The position numbers were made by a program, and so were the translations under genes. A stretch of 64,000 nucleotides of DNA. Source: CAVURW01 sp963743595. GTDB taxonomy: Bacteria; Verrucomicrobiota; Verrucomicrobiia; Methylacidiphilales; UBA1321. The stretch lies in the NCBI GenBank assembly GCA_963743595.1, contig CAVURW010000038.1, positions 16,556 to 80,555 on the forward strand, written 5' to 3'. Shown here piece after piece: positions 17,862 to 25,810 of the stretch. Position 1 is the stretch's first letter; every line of letters begins with the position of its first letter. The notes beneath the pieces are model-generated. The model was given only the letters and a program-made list of their open reading frames with translations. It made no database searches and had not been told where the DNA came from.

Positions 17862-18587
17862 TCAATCTGTCTTCAGACGTAGGCGCCACAGCCCAAATGG
17901 ATTTGTGAACAAAGAGTCCTCGTCGTAGAACGCACAAGGCTCGTGCGTCATTCGATAGGCCGGTGCTGATAGGCTTGCCTGGAAGGTGTGGCCCTCGCCT
18001 AAAACCGGCTTTTCCACGACCATGTAGCGGGTGAAAATTCGTAGCAATTCGATGGGATCTTCCGCCTGATACTTGTCAATCACGGCGTCCTTGTAGCCGA
18101 GATTGTGCATTCCACAACTGTAAGTCGGGTTTCCCTGGAGGTAGACGACATAAGCGTGATGAAGGCCCTTGTCCTGCAGCCTTATTGACCGCCGCCACTC
18201 CGCAGGGCTGTGGGCGAGGCCGCTCGATTCAATTTTGACTCCGAATCCGCCAGCTGCAAGAAATGCCTCCGCCGCTTCCATAAGAAACCCCGCGCTTTCG
18301 GGTGAACCGCCTTCCCCCACGATGTAAACGACCATCTGGTGATCCGCGATTCGATTCATTTCGGGAGTCGACGCCCAGTGATATCCTGCGATTGAAAAGG
18401 CGTGAGTGACCTGCGGATCGGCGCTTTGAATATCGAGATGAAATCCCTCCTTCGTGGTGACGTGATACAACAAATTTCCAGCCAGCAGATACTCGCTGGA
18501 AGAGAGGAGCGCTTCCATGAGATCGAATTTCTCCCGCCAGGGGCCGGGCACGCAGAGGACGGTCTTGACTGTTGTAGGTTCCGGCAT
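17862..18587 (-). CDS. DUF4261-like protein, unknown function
   Basis: A 241-residue soluble protein when started at the ATG at 18587 (MPEPTTVKTVLCVPGPW). A longer frame exists upstream, but it has no homologous look and would overlap the divergent acyltransferase gene. The C-terminal third has the pattern SCGMHNLGYKDAVI...PIELLRIFTRYMV...GEGHTF, which resembles the conserved core of DUF4261 proteins. This assignment is from memory of the motif and tentative. DUF4261 proteins are of unknown role. There is no signal peptide or TM segment. Confidence 0.6.
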   Translation of the reverse strand: MPEPTTVKTVLCVPGPWREKFDLMEALLSSSEYLLAGNLLYHVTTKEGFHLDIQSADPQVTHAFSIAGYHWASTPEMNRIADHQMVVYIVGEGGSPESAGFLMEAAEAFLAAGGFGVKIESSGLAHSPAEWRRSIRLQDKGLHHAYVVYLQGNPTYSCGMHNLGYKDAVIDKYQAEDPIELLRIFTRYMVVEKPVLGEGHTFQASLSAPAYRMTHEPCAFYDEDSLFTNPFGLWRLRLKTD

Positions 18588-18688
18588 GGGTTCAACTTGA
18601 ACAGCCAATCGCAGCTGGACACAAGGACATTCCTGCGGGTACGGCAGGCCGCTAGCTTTTCGCGGCAGAGCGTGTTCTATTGTCGGCG

Positions 18689-19426
18689 ATGATTCCGGCG
18701 AAAAAGAGTGCAGTGATTGATGCGATGCTCTACCGCTACTTTCGCCGATTCTTTGCAAAAGCGTTTCACACTGTGGCGGTAAAAGGGATGGAACGGTTTC
18801 GCGATCTGCCAAAAGATCGCCCTGTCATCGTGATTTGCAATCACACGAATTGGTGGGACGCGCTGATGGTGTTCATGTTGACCCGCGCGATGCCGCACAA
18901 AAAGGTCTTCTGCATGATGGAGGAGAAGCAGTTGAAAGACTACCGGTTTTTCGCTCGGCTGGGCGCGTTTTCGGTCGATCTCACGTCACGGGCAAAAGCG
19001 GCCGCCTCGGTGCGATATGCGTTGCGTTTGCTAGAGCAACCTGAGACGGCGATGTGGATCTTTCCCCAAGGGAAGATCTGTCCGCCGAGCGAGCAGATCG
19101 AGCCCAAGCCCGGCACCGATTTCATGGCCAAACGCGTGCCTCATGCCATCGTGCTTCCCTTAGCCCTGCGCTACGAATTCTTCCGGGAAGATCGACCGAA
19201 TATCCTTCTTGTGGCGGGCGCGACTTTCCCCGCGAGCGAATGCAGTCTAGAGCGCATCGGCACATCATTGCGTGAGACTTTTGCCGTGGCGGATGAGGCC
19301 GCGAAACGGCAGGATCTCACCGGATTTACGGTGATGTTTCACCCGCAATTGACGATCAATAAACGGTGGCAATGGGTGAAAATGGCGATGACGGGACGGT
19401 TAAAGGATTTTGAACAGGGGAACTAG
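18689..19426 (+). CDS. 1-acylglycerol-3-phosphate acyltransferase-like (PlsC family)
   Basis: PlsC-family enzymes acylate lysophosphatidic acid or related glycerolipids at the inner membrane. The 245-residue protein has the HX4D catalytic motif in ICNHTNWWDALM and the acceptor-binding FPQG motif in WIFPQGKICPPSE. The N-terminus is basic and amphipathic. The upstream TTG at 18680 is a less likely start than the ATG at 18689. The natural substrate cannot be told: proteins with NHTNWWD motifs outside the canonical plsC group act on various lipids. It stands alone, divergent from the DUF4261-like gene. Confidence 0.82.
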   Translation: MIPAKKSAVIDAMLYRYFRRFFAKAFHTVAVKGMERFRDLPKDRPVIVICNHTNWWDALMVFMLTRAMPHKKVFCMMEEKQLKDYRFFARLGAFSVDLTSRAKAAASVRYALRLLEQPETAMWIFPQGKICPPSEQIEPKPGTDFMAKRVPHAIVLPLALRYEFFREDRPNILLVAGATFPASECSLERIGTSLRETFAVADEAAKRQDLTGFTVMFHPQLTINKRWQWVKMAMTGRLKDFEQGN

Positions 19427-19432
19427 TTTGAG

Positions 19433-19460
19433 TTGCAAGTTAGTTGCATTTAAATAAAAT
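19433..19460 (+). promoter_or_regulatory. promoter with overlapping palindromic operator of the metal-binding protein gene
   Basis: TTGCAA (19433-19438), a 16-base spacer and TAAAAT (19455-19460) make a good sigma-70 promoter ending 8 bases before the ATG at 19469, so the transcript is almost leaderless. Overlapping the -35 box is a perfect inverted repeat, TGCAA-N5-TTGCA (19434-19448). A repressor bound there would block RNA polymerase. The regulator is not identified; a metal-sensing repressor is a reasonable guess given the gene. Confidence 0.45.
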
Positions 19461-19468
19461 GGCCGGAC

Positions 19469-20320
19469 ATGAAGGCCTTTCTTCCAGTTGCATTCCTAAC
19501 GTTGTGCGTTGCTGCCCGTGCCGGTGACCTAAAAATCGTCGCTGCCGAGAACTTTTATGGCGGCGTTGCAGCTCAGATTTCCGGCGCGCCGGTCACCAGT
19601 ATCTTGAACAACCCGAACCAGGACCCACACGAATTTGTGACAGACGCCGATACCGCTCGGAAAGTGGCCGATGCCGACGTCGTGATCTATAGCGGGATCG
19701 GCTACGATTCGTGGATGGAGAAGTTGCTCGCCACCACGGGCAAAGCGAATCGTGTGGTGATCGATGTGGCCGACTTAATCGGCGCGAAAGATGGGGACAA
19801 CCCCCACATCTGGTACGACCCGAAAACGATGCCTGCTCTGGGTGCGAAGATGGTTCTCGTGCTTTCGAAGCTGAATCCCGGCGACAGGAGCGCTTATCAA
19901 AAACGGCTGGACGATTTCAATACGGCCCTGAAGCCGGAACTGGAGAAAATCGCCCAGATCAAGGCCGCCCATTCTGGCACAGAGGTGACCGCTACGGAAC
20001 CGGTGTTCGGATATATGAGCACGGCACTGGGCCTTCACATGCTGAATTACGATTTTCAATTGAAGGTGATGAACGACGCCGATCCCAGCGTAAACGAGAC
20101 AGCCGCGTTCGAGAAAAGCCTGACCACCCAGACCGCGCGAGTGCTGTTCTATAATAGCCAGGTAACCGACCCGACGACCGATCGCTTACAGAAACTTGCG
20201 AAAAGTTCGGGAATTCCGGTGGTCGGTGTCACCGAGACGCAGCCGCCCGACGAGAAAAGTTACGCCGATTGGATGATGCATCAGCTTGAAAAAGTAGAGG
20301 CTGCTCTGAATGCGAAATAG
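19469..20320 (+). CDS. metal ABC transporter solute-binding protein (ZnuA/TroA family), orphan
   Basis: A 283-residue periplasmic binding protein with signal peptide (MKAFLPVAFLTLCVAARA). Zinc- or manganese-binding members use three histidines and an acidic residue. Here the first two are in DPHEF and NPHIWYDP. The third position reads TEPVFGYM, so glutamate where many ZnuA proteins have histidine, as in a subset of the family. No ABC ATPase or permease gene is next to it, so the transporter must lie elsewhere or the protein works as a scavenger. It is expressed from a promoter that overlaps a palindrome, fitting metal-dependent repression. Confidence 0.85.
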   Translation: MKAFLPVAFLTLCVAARAGDLKIVAAENFYGGVAAQISGAPVTSILNNPNQDPHEFVTDADTARKVADADVVIYSGIGYDSWMEKLLATTGKANRVVIDVADLIGAKDGDNPHIWYDPKTMPALGAKMVLVLSKLNPGDRSAYQKRLDDFNTALKPELEKIAQIKAAHSGTEVTATEPVFGYMSTALGLHMLNYDFQLKVMNDADPSVNETAAFEKSLTTQTARVLFYNSQVTDPTTDRLQKLAKSSGIPVVGVTETQPPDEKSYADWMMHQLEKVEAALNAK

Positions 20321-20362
20321 GGCTTTTGACACTTCGTTAGCTCGGTGCTAACAGGATACCCT

Positions 20363-21061
20363 ATGGGGAAGATCTCGACTCTTTGGCTGGTGCTGGCCGC
20401 GATGGGCGCGCTGAGCGTGTTGGGAAGCGGCATCGGCTGGGCGGATGACTCGGAATATTTCACCATTTCGGAAATGACGGAGGCGCAGACGACCGCGCAG
20501 ACCCGGCATGTTCCGATCGTTTGGATGACCATCACCGACACCTCGTTTACCGTTCCGAAGCCGGATAAGAACAGCGAGCCGGAACTGGCCCAAACGGTTC
20601 TGCACTACCTGACGAACGATCTGAAGGGGCGCGTCGTGATTATTTGCATCAATAGCAAAACCGAAATGGACCAGGTGCCCGACTGCGTGAAGGCGGAGCT
20701 GGATCAATACGACGATGGCGCTCTACCCGATAACGCCTATTTCCTAAACCCGAAGCTGGTGGTGACGACGCCGAATGCCGCGAAGTCTCTGGGTCGCCTG
20801 AGTAACACGCAGCTCCAGTCCGGGCGTACCAATGCCATTTACGACGTTCTGTTCAAGATCTGGAATGACGACCAGCTGAAAGCGGAGGTTCTGGGCGTGA
20901 GTGTGGAAAAGCTGAAAGCGGCTGAGGCGCAGAAATCGTGGATTCCAAACATGAGTAACCTGGGAGCGATGTCGCCGAAGGTGAAGGCCATCGGGATTTT
21001 GGTGGTGATCGTCGTCTTGGTGCTCGTCATTATCATGATCGGGCGGGCGAGGAGTGCTTGA
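20363..21061 (+). CDS. exported protein with C-terminal membrane anchor, unknown
   Basis: A 232-residue protein with a signal peptide (about 1-27, ending near GWA-DD) and a C-terminal TM segment (IGILVVIVVLVLVIIMIG) followed by a short basic tail. The external part has an alpha/beta look (VPIVWMTITDTSF, GRVVIICINSKTEMDQ), perhaps a thioredoxin- or Rossmann-like fold, but no CxxC. A GTG six codons upstream is possible but weaker. TTGACA at 20326-20331 may be its -35 box, with a poor -10. The stop overlaps the next gene's TTG start. Confidence 0.6.
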   Translation: MGKISTLWLVLAAMGALSVLGSGIGWADDSEYFTISEMTEAQTTAQTRHVPIVWMTITDTSFTVPKPDKNSEPELAQTVLHYLTNDLKGRVVIICINSKTEMDQVPDCVKAELDQYDDGALPDNAYFLNPKLVVTTPNAAKSLGRLSNTQLQSGRTNAIYDVLFKIWNDDQLKAEVLGVSVEKLKAAEAQKSWIPNMSNLGAMSPKVKAIGILVVIVVLVLVIIMIGRARSA

Positions 21062-21660
21062 GCGAGGGGAGCCAGGCTAATATTGGTGCAGTGGTGTTAG
21101 CAGCTGGTGGCTCGACACGGATGGGGCAGCCTAAACAACTGCTTAAGTATCACGGCGTAAGTCTGTTACGCCGTGCCGTTGACACAGTGCTCGCGACAAC
21201 GTTTCGACCTGTCGTGGTGGTTTTGGGAGCATCTGCGGATGCATGTCGAACGGAGTTGACGGGGCTGGACGTGATTGTGGTTGAGAACTCGAATTGGCAC
21301 GCGGGAATGGGCGGCTCGATTCGATTAGGGATTGAAGCTTTACAGAAGACCAATAGTGAAGGCGCATTAGTTTTTCTACACGACCAGCCATTGATAACCG
21401 CAAATGATTTGGCCGGGCTGGGTGATATTTGGCAATGCGGAGACCCCGGGAAAATAGCAGTGAGTCGATATTGTGATACGCTTGGAACACCGATAATCAT
21501 CGGTCGATGCTGGTGGGATGAGTTGAAGATGCTCCCCCCATCAGCGGGTGCCAAACGCTTGATTAACCATCACCCAGATTGCTGCGTGGTAATGGACTTG
21601 CCTGTAGCTGCTCGTGATATCGATACGCCTGGGGATTACGACGATTTATGCAAGGAATAA
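21058..21660 (+). CDS. MobA-like NTP transferase (MocA/molybdenum cofactor cytidylyltransferase type)
   Basis: A 200-residue nucleotidyltransferase with the MobA-like fold. The NTP-binding LAAGGSTRMGQPKQLL motif, the LGASAD strand, NxxWHAGMGGSI and the HDQPLIT metal-binding aspartate are all visible. This set is typical of enzymes that attach CMP or GMP to molybdopterin, and of related maturation enzymes for xanthine or CO dehydrogenases. No molybdoenzyme is visible nearby, so the nucleotide and acceptor remain open. Start is TTG, overlapping the previous stop (TTGA). Confidence 0.85.
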   Translation: MSEGSQANIGAVVLAAGGSTRMGQPKQLLKYHGVSLLRRAVDTVLATTFRPVVVVLGASADACRTELTGLDVIVVENSNWHAGMGGSIRLGIEALQKTNSEGALVFLHDQPLITANDLAGLGDIWQCGDPGKIAVSRYCDTLGTPIIIGRCWWDELKMLPPSAGAKRLINHHPDCCVVMDLPVAARDIDTPGDYDDLCKE

Positions 21661-21677
21661 AAGCAGGAAATTTGAGC

Positions 21678-21684
21678 AAAAAAA
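21678..21684 (-). terminator. U-run terminator of the SRP RNA gene
   Basis: On the minus strand the closing stem of the SRP RNA (GCTCCTGG) is followed by a run of seven T residues, giving an intrinsic terminator directly at the RNA 3' end. Confidence 0.7.
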
Positions 21685-21777
21685 GACCAGGAGCCACAAC
21701 AACGACAGTCAAGTTACCGTTGCTTCCTTTCGGACCTGGCGGGGTTAGCCTGCTGGCGCTTTGCAGCCCCTGGCTTA
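21685..21777 (-). ncRNA. ffs: signal recognition particle RNA, small bacterial (4.5S) type
   Basis: Read on the minus strand, positions 21739-21719 give CCAGGTCCGAAAGGAAGCAA, the conserved SRP RNA apical core, with a GAAA tetraloop in place of GGAA (both GNRA) and the GGAAGCA asymmetric loop that binds Ffh. The RNA ends pair (CCAGGGGC with GCTCCTGG), and a U-run follows. A TAACAT -10 box lies at 21786-21781 on the minus strand. Length of about 93 nt fits the short, Alu-less form. The 5' and 3' ends are approximate to within about 4 bases. Confidence 0.93.
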
Positions 21778-21879
21778 AGAATGTTATGCGAACTGCGGAA
21801 CTTTTGCGAATTGAAATTTCAATTTTGACATTCGGGTCAGCTTGCTCTTTAGTGATGCTGTAGGAACTAATTTGTAGGT

Positions 21880-22869
21880 ATGTCTACCGATTCTAATCCG
21901 TCCGAGTTGATTCTGGCTGTGCCCGGTCCGGAGCAAATGCGTGCCTTCCCAAAGAGTTGGATTCGTCAGGCAATCGCAAAAGGTGAGCTTAAAGCGAGCC
22001 AACTTATCTGGAGTCCTGCACATAATGCGTGGAAACAGTTGCGCGAGTTGCCCCATCTCAATCCAACCCGGATGCTGGCTCCCCTCCCAACCGCGCCAGC
22101 CCGGGTGGAACCGACCGCAAAGGTGCCCAAGCCCAAGGTCGCCGTCGCGGCTGCGAATGGAGTGGCGAATGGATCTCACGGCCCCAAGGTCGCCCAACCG
22201 GGATCGGTAGTGGCTAAGTCGGCAGTAAAAGCCGCGAATAACATCTCCACGACGGCTAAAGCAGCGACTCCGGTTCAGCGCGCTCCGACGAGTTCAGCGA
22301 GTTCAGATTTGGGATCGACTCTTCCTGCCTCACGCGATTCTCGACTTGATAAAACTCTGTTTGGCCTGCGGGTCGCCGCGGTCTTTTCACTCGTCTTGTT
22401 CTGCCTGTTATTTGGAGGAAACTACCTGTTAGTGCACGCACCCTTTGTTGCGGCGATGGAAGGAAACGGCTACGGGAGTGTGCAAGTTTACGCCACGCTG
22501 GGCGGTTTTTATCAGTCGAGCGTTTTAACCATACACTTGGTACCTGGCAAGGAGATCAACACGGACACCCTTCCGAAAACGATAGTCATGCTCGCGAAAA
22601 GCACCCCTCGCCCCCCATTCGGAGGGGATTACTTTAGCGTCATTTCTCTTTCACCTGGTTGGACCGGTGGCCACCTCTTTAATGGTGTGGAATGGCGGAA
22701 GTTAGGGGACATGGAATCGGCGACACCAATCTCCCAGAAACTGGCAATTATGCGAGCCATCATGGATCCTTCTGGTAAACCGGAAATCGATACCGAGTCA
22801 AACGAGACAGAACTGAGCCAGCGCGAGCAGAATATTTGGAATCAATTCGAAGCGACTTACGTCCACTAG
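21880..22869 (+). CDS. GYF_2-like domain membrane protein
   Basis: A 329-residue protein. Residues about 7-60 (VPGPEQMRAFPKSWIRQAIA ... LIWSPAHNAWKQL) match the GYF_2/DUF4339 pattern of a short domain ending in a tryptophan, found in many bacterial membrane proteins. An Ala/Pro/Lys-rich linker (about 70-150) leads to one TM segment (about 165-187) and an external domain of 140 residues without known motifs. The cytoplasmic GYF_2-like part may bind proline-rich partners. It is divergent from the SRP RNA gene and convergent with the small membrane gene that follows. Confidence 0.65.
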   Translation: MSTDSNPSELILAVPGPEQMRAFPKSWIRQAIAKGELKASQLIWSPAHNAWKQLRELPHLNPTRMLAPLPTAPARVEPTAKVPKPKVAVAAANGVANGSHGPKVAQPGSVVAKSAVKAANNISTTAKAATPVQRAPTSSASSDLGSTLPASRDSRLDKTLFGLRVAAVFSLVLFCLLFGGNYLLVHAPFVAAMEGNGYGSVQVYATLGGFYQSSVLTIHLVPGKEINTDTLPKTIVMLAKSTPRPPFGGDYFSVISLSPGWTGGHLFNGVEWRKLGDMESATPISQKLAIMRAIMDPSGKPEIDTESNETELSQREQNIWNQFEATYVH

Positions 22870-22890
22870 GCGCTCTAGGCGTACTACACC

Positions 22891-23154
22891 TCAGCGGCTC
22901 ACACGCTTTTGTCTCGCCCTGTCTCGGTTTGATTCCGAGGGTAACCAGTCTTTCATGGCAATAATCGCTCGATCCTTGTAGAAAGCCATCATTCCGACAA
23001 TGGCCCCGCTGAGAAGAAGTAAGATGACGATGATGAACCGGTTCGTGTCATCTGGAGGCGAGTAACCGAAAAGGAACAGGTAGATCAAAATGGGGCACGG
23101 AAAGGACAACGCTCCCAATGTCATACATTTCATCAGGAGAAATTTGTTGTCCAC
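22891..23154 (-). CDS. small two-TM membrane protein, unknown
   Basis: An 87-residue protein with two hydrophobic segments (about 10-30 and 39-58) and a basic C-terminal tail (ESNRDRARQKRVSR). The start is GTG at 23154 or, seven codons inside, an ATG at 23133. No family is recognised. Clean hydrophobic architecture and lack of overlap with other genes support it, but it is short. Confidence 0.45.
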   Translation of the reverse strand: MDNKFLLMKCMTLGALSFPCPILIYLFLFGYSPPDDTNRFIIVILLLLSGAIVGMMAFYKDRAIIAMKDWLPSESNRDRARQKRVSR

Positions 23155-23217
23155 ACGTGTAAAGTAAGTGTTTCTGGTGTTGACTGCAAGTGCGGTGCTT
23201 AGCTAAACCCGTTAGGT

Positions 23218-24513
23218 ATGGGACGTCGTCTGATTTCGGTGCGTGGACTGGTGGGATTACTTCTCGTTTGCACATTACTCTTCTGCGGTGGTGGACTCGG
23301 GCTGGCTGCAGGGAGCGATGATACGAATGATCAAGACTTCTCTAGATTTCTTCAAGATCATGAAGACGACGTTAATGATTTAATTGAGTCGTTCGGTCCT
23401 AAATTTTCAAATGATCTGGCAGTAGCCGTTTTAGCAGGATTCGCAAAAATCTTCATTCTCATTTATGTCATCGATTTTTTTCTGATCTTGATTACGGGCT
23501 GGGGTCTATCGATTTTATTTGCGCCGACTTTGCAATCGTTCAAGCGGGCTGCCATGTGGGCTGGCTTGTGTTTGGCTGTCAACATTGTTTATGGCGTTAT
23601 TAATAATAGCGCCATTGTGATTGGAGGCGCTGCGGTAGGGGGAGGAGTGGTGCTGTTTATGTTGATTTTTGTAGTTATTGCTCAAATGGTGATTACGAGT
23701 TGGGTGTATCAATTGAGTTCGATGACGGCGCTTTTCATGAATTTTGTGACAGGCATTGTTCACACGGTGCTCCTTGTTATCGTCGCCGTCCCCATTCTTT
23801 TTTACTCGGGTCGCACTTCATTCGCTGAAGTGCTCCACGAAAAAGTGTCGACACGTATGCAAGAGCGAATCAACGAGGTGGATGGCGAATTGGCCAATGA
23901 GCAGCGCACTCGAGATGATTCAGACAAAGCGATGAGTGAGTTAAGGAAATCGGCAGAGGCGGACGAGAGAACCATAGCCGATTTATCGGACAAACTTGCC
24001 GAGCGAATGAAGTCAGACGATTATGAGTTTGCGGCACTGGCGGATCTTCGGACCCAGGGGAAATTAGATGATGCGTTGACCGGCTATCAGGCCTTCGCCA
24101 CCAAGTTTCCGAACAGTCCTCTAAAAGACGCAGCGGCGGCGGCGGCGGTGAGTGTACAAAAGCAGAGGCAGGACCTGGCGGAGGAGGCGGCACGTGAGGC
24201 GGCTGAAAAGAAACGTCTCGCCGATGAGAAGGAAAAGGCTCTGATTGATCGGATGTCCAAGGGCACAGCGACCCTTTCGGATCTACGTGAACGTCTTTTC
24301 GGCCTCAGCCGGGATGAAGTGAAACTCTTTTTGGGCCCACCCGATGCTCTGGCCTCAGACCGGTGGGGGTTCGCCAAGAAGATGGTCTATGACCGGAGCC
24401 GAGGTGCGGTCGGCTTAACCGTGGAGTTTTTTGAAGGCCGAGTCCGTTCGGTCAGTTATTTCTACGGATCTCCCGAGGACACCAAAACACAACAAACCAA
24501 TGAGCAACAATAA
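23218..24513 (+). CDS. multi-TM protein with coiled coil and BamE/SmpA-like C-terminal domain
   Basis: A 431-residue protein. A signal-like segment (about 8-32), then TM segments near 76-102, 112-131, 136-161 and 178-198, a coiled coil (about 205-265), a short helical repeat (AALADLRTQGKLDDALTGYQ) and a Lys/Glu/Ala-rich helix. The end (LSRDEVKLFLGPPDALASDR ... VGLTVEFFEGRV) looks like a SmpA/BamE-type small alpha-beta domain. The next gene repeats the coiled coil plus BamE-like end without the membrane part, so the two were probably duplicated or work together. They overlap by 14 bases. Function unknown. Confidence 0.65.
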   Translation: MGRRLISVRGLVGLLLVCTLLFCGGGLGLAAGSDDTNDQDFSRFLQDHEDDVNDLIESFGPKFSNDLAVAVLAGFAKIFILIYVIDFFLILITGWGLSILFAPTLQSFKRAAMWAGLCLAVNIVYGVINNSAIVIGGAAVGGGVVLFMLIFVVIAQMVITSWVYQLSSMTALFMNFVTGIVHTVLLVIVAVPILFYSGRTSFAEVLHEKVSTRMQERINEVDGELANEQRTRDDSDKAMSELRKSAEADERTIADLSDKLAERMKSDDYEFAALADLRTQGKLDDALTGYQAFATKFPNSPLKDAAAAAAVSVQKQRQDLAEEAAREAAEKKRLADEKEKALIDRMSKGTATLSDLRERLFGLSRDEVKLFLGPPDALASDRWGFAKKMVYDRSRGAVGLTVEFFEGRVRSVSYFYGSPEDTKTQQTNEQQ

Positions 24514-25279
24514 ATTATTCTTTCTGACGTGTGTTTGTTGCTTAATCTTTTGCGGATCAGAAACCGCTTCGGCACAGCGACACCACATGACCGCAGCCCA
24601 GCTCGTCGAAGAGTTGGATAAAATGGGATTTATTTCCCCTGACGTAAAGAAACTCGTTGAGAGCTATTTTGATAAGGAAACGGAATTGCGGCGGCTTCAC
24701 AAGGAGAATACTGAGGCGAGTAGCAGTAGGGAAGAGGCAGCCGCCAAAGTGAAGTCCATGGAGGAACAAGTCGCTGATCTAGGCAAAAAATTAAAGGGAG
24801 CAGATCATCCGGATGCCGTTGCCTTGGATGCCCTGAAGAACGCCGTAGCCGATACGTCCGTCAGCCTGGACGATCAGGTCGCCCAAGCCCAAAAATTCCT
24901 GTGGGCGTTCCCGACAAGTTCCCTGCTGCCCGAGGGCCAAAAGATCATGGACATGCTTCAGGGAAAAGTGACTGAACGCGACCAAAAGATCGCTGATGAT
25001 AAACGGAAGATTGCCGAGCGACTCGCCTACCTCACCGATGGAGCGATGAAGCACAACCTGCGGTTAGAAGAATGGCGCGAGTTTCTAAAAGACAAAACAC
25101 AAGATGAAGTCGCCGCCGCCATGGGCAACCCAGATTCAGCCGTTTCCGATGGAAATTGGTATTATCTGGGCCCGTGCACGCTCGATCCAGCGTCACAGGA
25201 GCGGGCGGGATTAGTGATCATTTTTAATGGCACACGGGTGCAGAACGTGTCCGTAAAGAAGATTACATCGCCGCAATGA
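24500..25279 (+). CDS. periplasmic coiled-coil protein with BamE/SmpA-like C-terminal domain
   Basis: A 259-residue protein with a signal peptide (about 1-25, cleavage near ASA-QR), a coiled coil (about 55-95), a helix pair with VAQAQKFLWAFPTSSLLPEG, and a C-terminal domain KTQDEVAAAMGNPDSAVSDG followed by LVIIFNGTRVQNVSVKK. That end matches the BamE-like end of the upstream gene in length and strand order. The start overlaps the upstream gene by 14 bases, so they are coupled. An upstream in-frame start would remove the signal peptide from the N-terminus and is less likely. Confidence 0.65.
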   Translation: MSNNKLFFLTCVCCLIFCGSETASAQRHHMTAAQLVEELDKMGFISPDVKKLVESYFDKETELRRLHKENTEASSSREEAAAKVKSMEEQVADLGKKLKGADHPDAVALDALKNAVADTSVSLDDQVAQAQKFLWAFPTSSLLPEGQKIMDMLQGKVTERDQKIADDKRKIAERLAYLTDGAMKHNLRLEEWREFLKDKTQDEVAAAMGNPDSAVSDGNWYYLGPCTLDPASQERAGLVIIFNGTRVQNVSVKKITSPQ

Positions 25280-25326
25280 TTTGTCTTTCCAGATTGGAAG
25301 GGGCTTGCTAGGGTTTCTCAGAAATC

Positions 25327-25333
25327 AAGGAGA
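25327..25333 (+). promoter_or_regulatory. strong Shine-Dalgarno of the holin-family-like gene
   Basis: AAGGAGA lies 5 bases before the ATG at 25339. It is one of the few canonical ribosome-binding sites in the window and fixes the start codon. Confidence 0.7.
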
Positions 25334-25338
25334 ACTCT

Positions 25339-25770
25339 ATGGGCAAAATGTTTGGACATTGGACGAGTGTGGCAATCGCATTATATGCGTTACATCGGTT
25401 TCCGGGATCGGGCATTTCCTCCGATAACGCGATGTCTTTCCTGAAGGCAGCTCTCGCGTTGAACGTGGCAAACACCGTTCTTCGCCCGTTCATGTACCTC
25501 GCTTCGTTCCCCTTGCTGTTCTGCTCATTCGGCATTCCTATGGCTGCTTTCAACGGCGGAGTTTTGTACGCAATTCCTCAGCTTGTTCCCGGATTTCACG
25601 TGGCGAACTTCCACGGGGCCATGGTGAGCTCGGTGACGATGGGCGTGATCACCTGGGTCTTTGGATTGATGGGACGCGGTCGTAAGAATCCTCGTGCTTT
25701 GGCCCGCCAGGCCCAGCGAATGTACAATTTGCCGCAATACGGTTATCCGAATTATCCAAATAATTACTAG
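25339..25770 (+). CDS. phage_holin_4_2/YvlD-like family membrane protein
   Basis: A 143-residue membrane protein with three to four TM segments. The order LNVANTVLRPFMYLASFPLL, then a Gly/Asn turn, LVPGFHVANFHGAMVSSVTM and VITWVFGL fits the family annotated as 'phage holin family', which is chromosomal and widespread. The name does not imply a prophage, and no phage gene is near. The tail is Tyr/Asn/Pro-rich (QYGYPNYPNNY), which is unusual and may protrude into cytoplasm or periplasm. It has a strong Shine-Dalgarno site. Confidence 0.8.
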   Translation: MGKMFGHWTSVAIALYALHRFPGSGISSDNAMSFLKAALALNVANTVLRPFMYLASFPLLFCSFGIPMAAFNGGVLYAIPQLVPGFHVANFHGAMVSSVTMGVITWVFGLMGRGRKNPRALARQAQRMYNLPQYGYPNYPNNY

Positions 25771-25810
25771 TCCGCTTGCATTTTACGGCCTGTAGGTCCT
25801 TAGTAACGGC

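Noticed and set aside
25339..25770. Evidence for a prophage from a 'phage holin family' protein
   Set aside because: This family is chromosomal in many bacteria, and no phage structural, lysis or integrase gene is near.
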